The notes beneath the pieces are model-generated. The model worked only from the letters and a program-made list of their open reading frames with translations, did no database searches and had not been told where the DNA came from. From Acidovorax sp. (GTDB taxonomy: Bacteria > Pseudomonadota > Gammaproteobacteria > Burkholderiales > Burkholderiaceae_C): DNA of 5,387 nt. The stretch is taken from NCBI GenBank assembly GCA_030150585.1, contig JASLFM010000112.1:1-5387 (forward strand), in the 5' to 3' direction. This document shows, one piece after another, positions 5,053 through 5,387 of the stretch (the first letter of the stretch is position 1; every line of letters starts with the position of its first letter). The translations under genes were made by a program, and so were the position numbers.

Positions 5053-5387
5053 TCGAACCGCATTCCTCCCCCGCCGCCTCTGGCGACGCACAGCCCGCCG
5101 GCGACGCGCTGGCCGGTGTCGCCTACCCCAAGGCCATCAAGAGCTTCGTGCGCCGCGCTGGCCGCACTACCACGGGCCAAGCCAAGGCTTTCGCTGACCT
5201 CGGGCCCCGTTTTCTGCTGAACTACGCCCCCGTGCCTTTCGACGCACAGGCCGCCTTTGGCCGCGATGCGCCGCTGATCCTGGAGATCGGCTTCGGCATG
5301 GGCGAGGCCACGGCCCACATCGCGCGCGTGCGCCCGGCCGACAACTTCCTGTGCTGCGAGGTGCACGAACCCGGCGTGGGCGCGCTT
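5049..5387 (+). CDS. trmB: tRNA (guanine-N7-)-methyltransferase, N-terminal part (runs off the right edge)
   Basis: The first 113 codons of TrmB, the S-adenosylmethionine-dependent enzyme that makes 7-methylguanosine at position 46 of the tRNA variable loop. After a variable N-terminal tail, the family blocks appear in order: IKSFVRRAGRTTTGQ (30-44), FGRDAPLILEIGFGMGEAT (70-88) containing the SAM-binding glycine motif EIGFGMG, and CCEVHEPGVGAL (102-113), whose EVHxPGVG is diagnostic. The remainder, including the later catalytic Asp region, is outside the window. The start is GTG in a GTGA overlap with the gluQ stop. There is no Shine-Dalgarno sequence, so translation is probably coupled to gluQ. 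No in-frame ATG precedes the conserved blocks, which supports GTG. About 28 residues come before the conserved core, a normal length for relatives. Confidence 0.95.
   Translation, partial: MIEPHSSPAASGDAQPAGDALAGVAYPKAIKSFVRRAGRTTTGQAKAFADLGPRFLLNYAPVPFDAQAAFGRDAPLILEIGFGMGEATAHIARVRPADNFLCCEVHEPGVGAL

Overview
The window is GC-rich (by eye about two thirds G+C), densely packed bacterial DNA. Codon use, gene order and the protein families present look like a beta-proteobacterium of the order Burkholderiales, most likely Comamonadaceae (Acidovorax-like). This placement rests on recognising the families, not on a database search. No rRNA, tRNA, insertion sequence, CRISPR array or prophage signal is visible.

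Left part (1-1907, minus strand): an apparent four-gene operon read right to left. It encodes a YhhW-type pirin (233 aa), a DoxX-family inner-membrane protein (137 aa), an OsmC-family thiol protein (135 aa) and a second, different pirin whose last part runs off the left edge. The first three genes have AAGGAG-type ribosome binding sites. The fourth overlaps osmC by four bases (GTGA). Together the families suggest a small detoxification module against reactive organic compounds such as hydroperoxides, quinones or other electrophiles. That role is inferred; the substrate is unknown.

Control region (about 1908-2011): a LysR-family regulator is transcribed divergently from the operon. Between them lies a 17-bp inverted repeat, ATTCAAA-AAC-TTTGAAT, containing the classical LysR T-N11-A motif. 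It sits about 64 bp upstream of the start point predicted from a TACAGT -10 box of the pirin operon, which is the usual position of a LysR recognition site. This is the most informative non-coding signal in the window, and it also bears on where lysR translation starts.

Right part (2012-5387, plus strand): lysR is followed, after 96 bp, by a tightly coupled trio: a renalase-like FAD-dependent oxidoreductase (363 aa), gluQ (glutamyl-Q tRNA(Asp) synthetase) and the 5' part of trmB (tRNA m7G46 methyltransferase). gluQ probably starts at TTG in a TTGA overlap with the oxidoreductase stop. trmB starts at GTG in a GTGA overlap with the gluQ stop. gluQ and trmB form a tRNA-modification pair; why the flavoprotein is coupled to them is not evident.

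The families are all known. The points worth a second look are the double-pirin/DoxX/OsmC module with its predicted LysR operator, the start-site questions and the coupled flavoprotein-gluQ-trmB unit. I see no clear sign of a wholly undescribed system.
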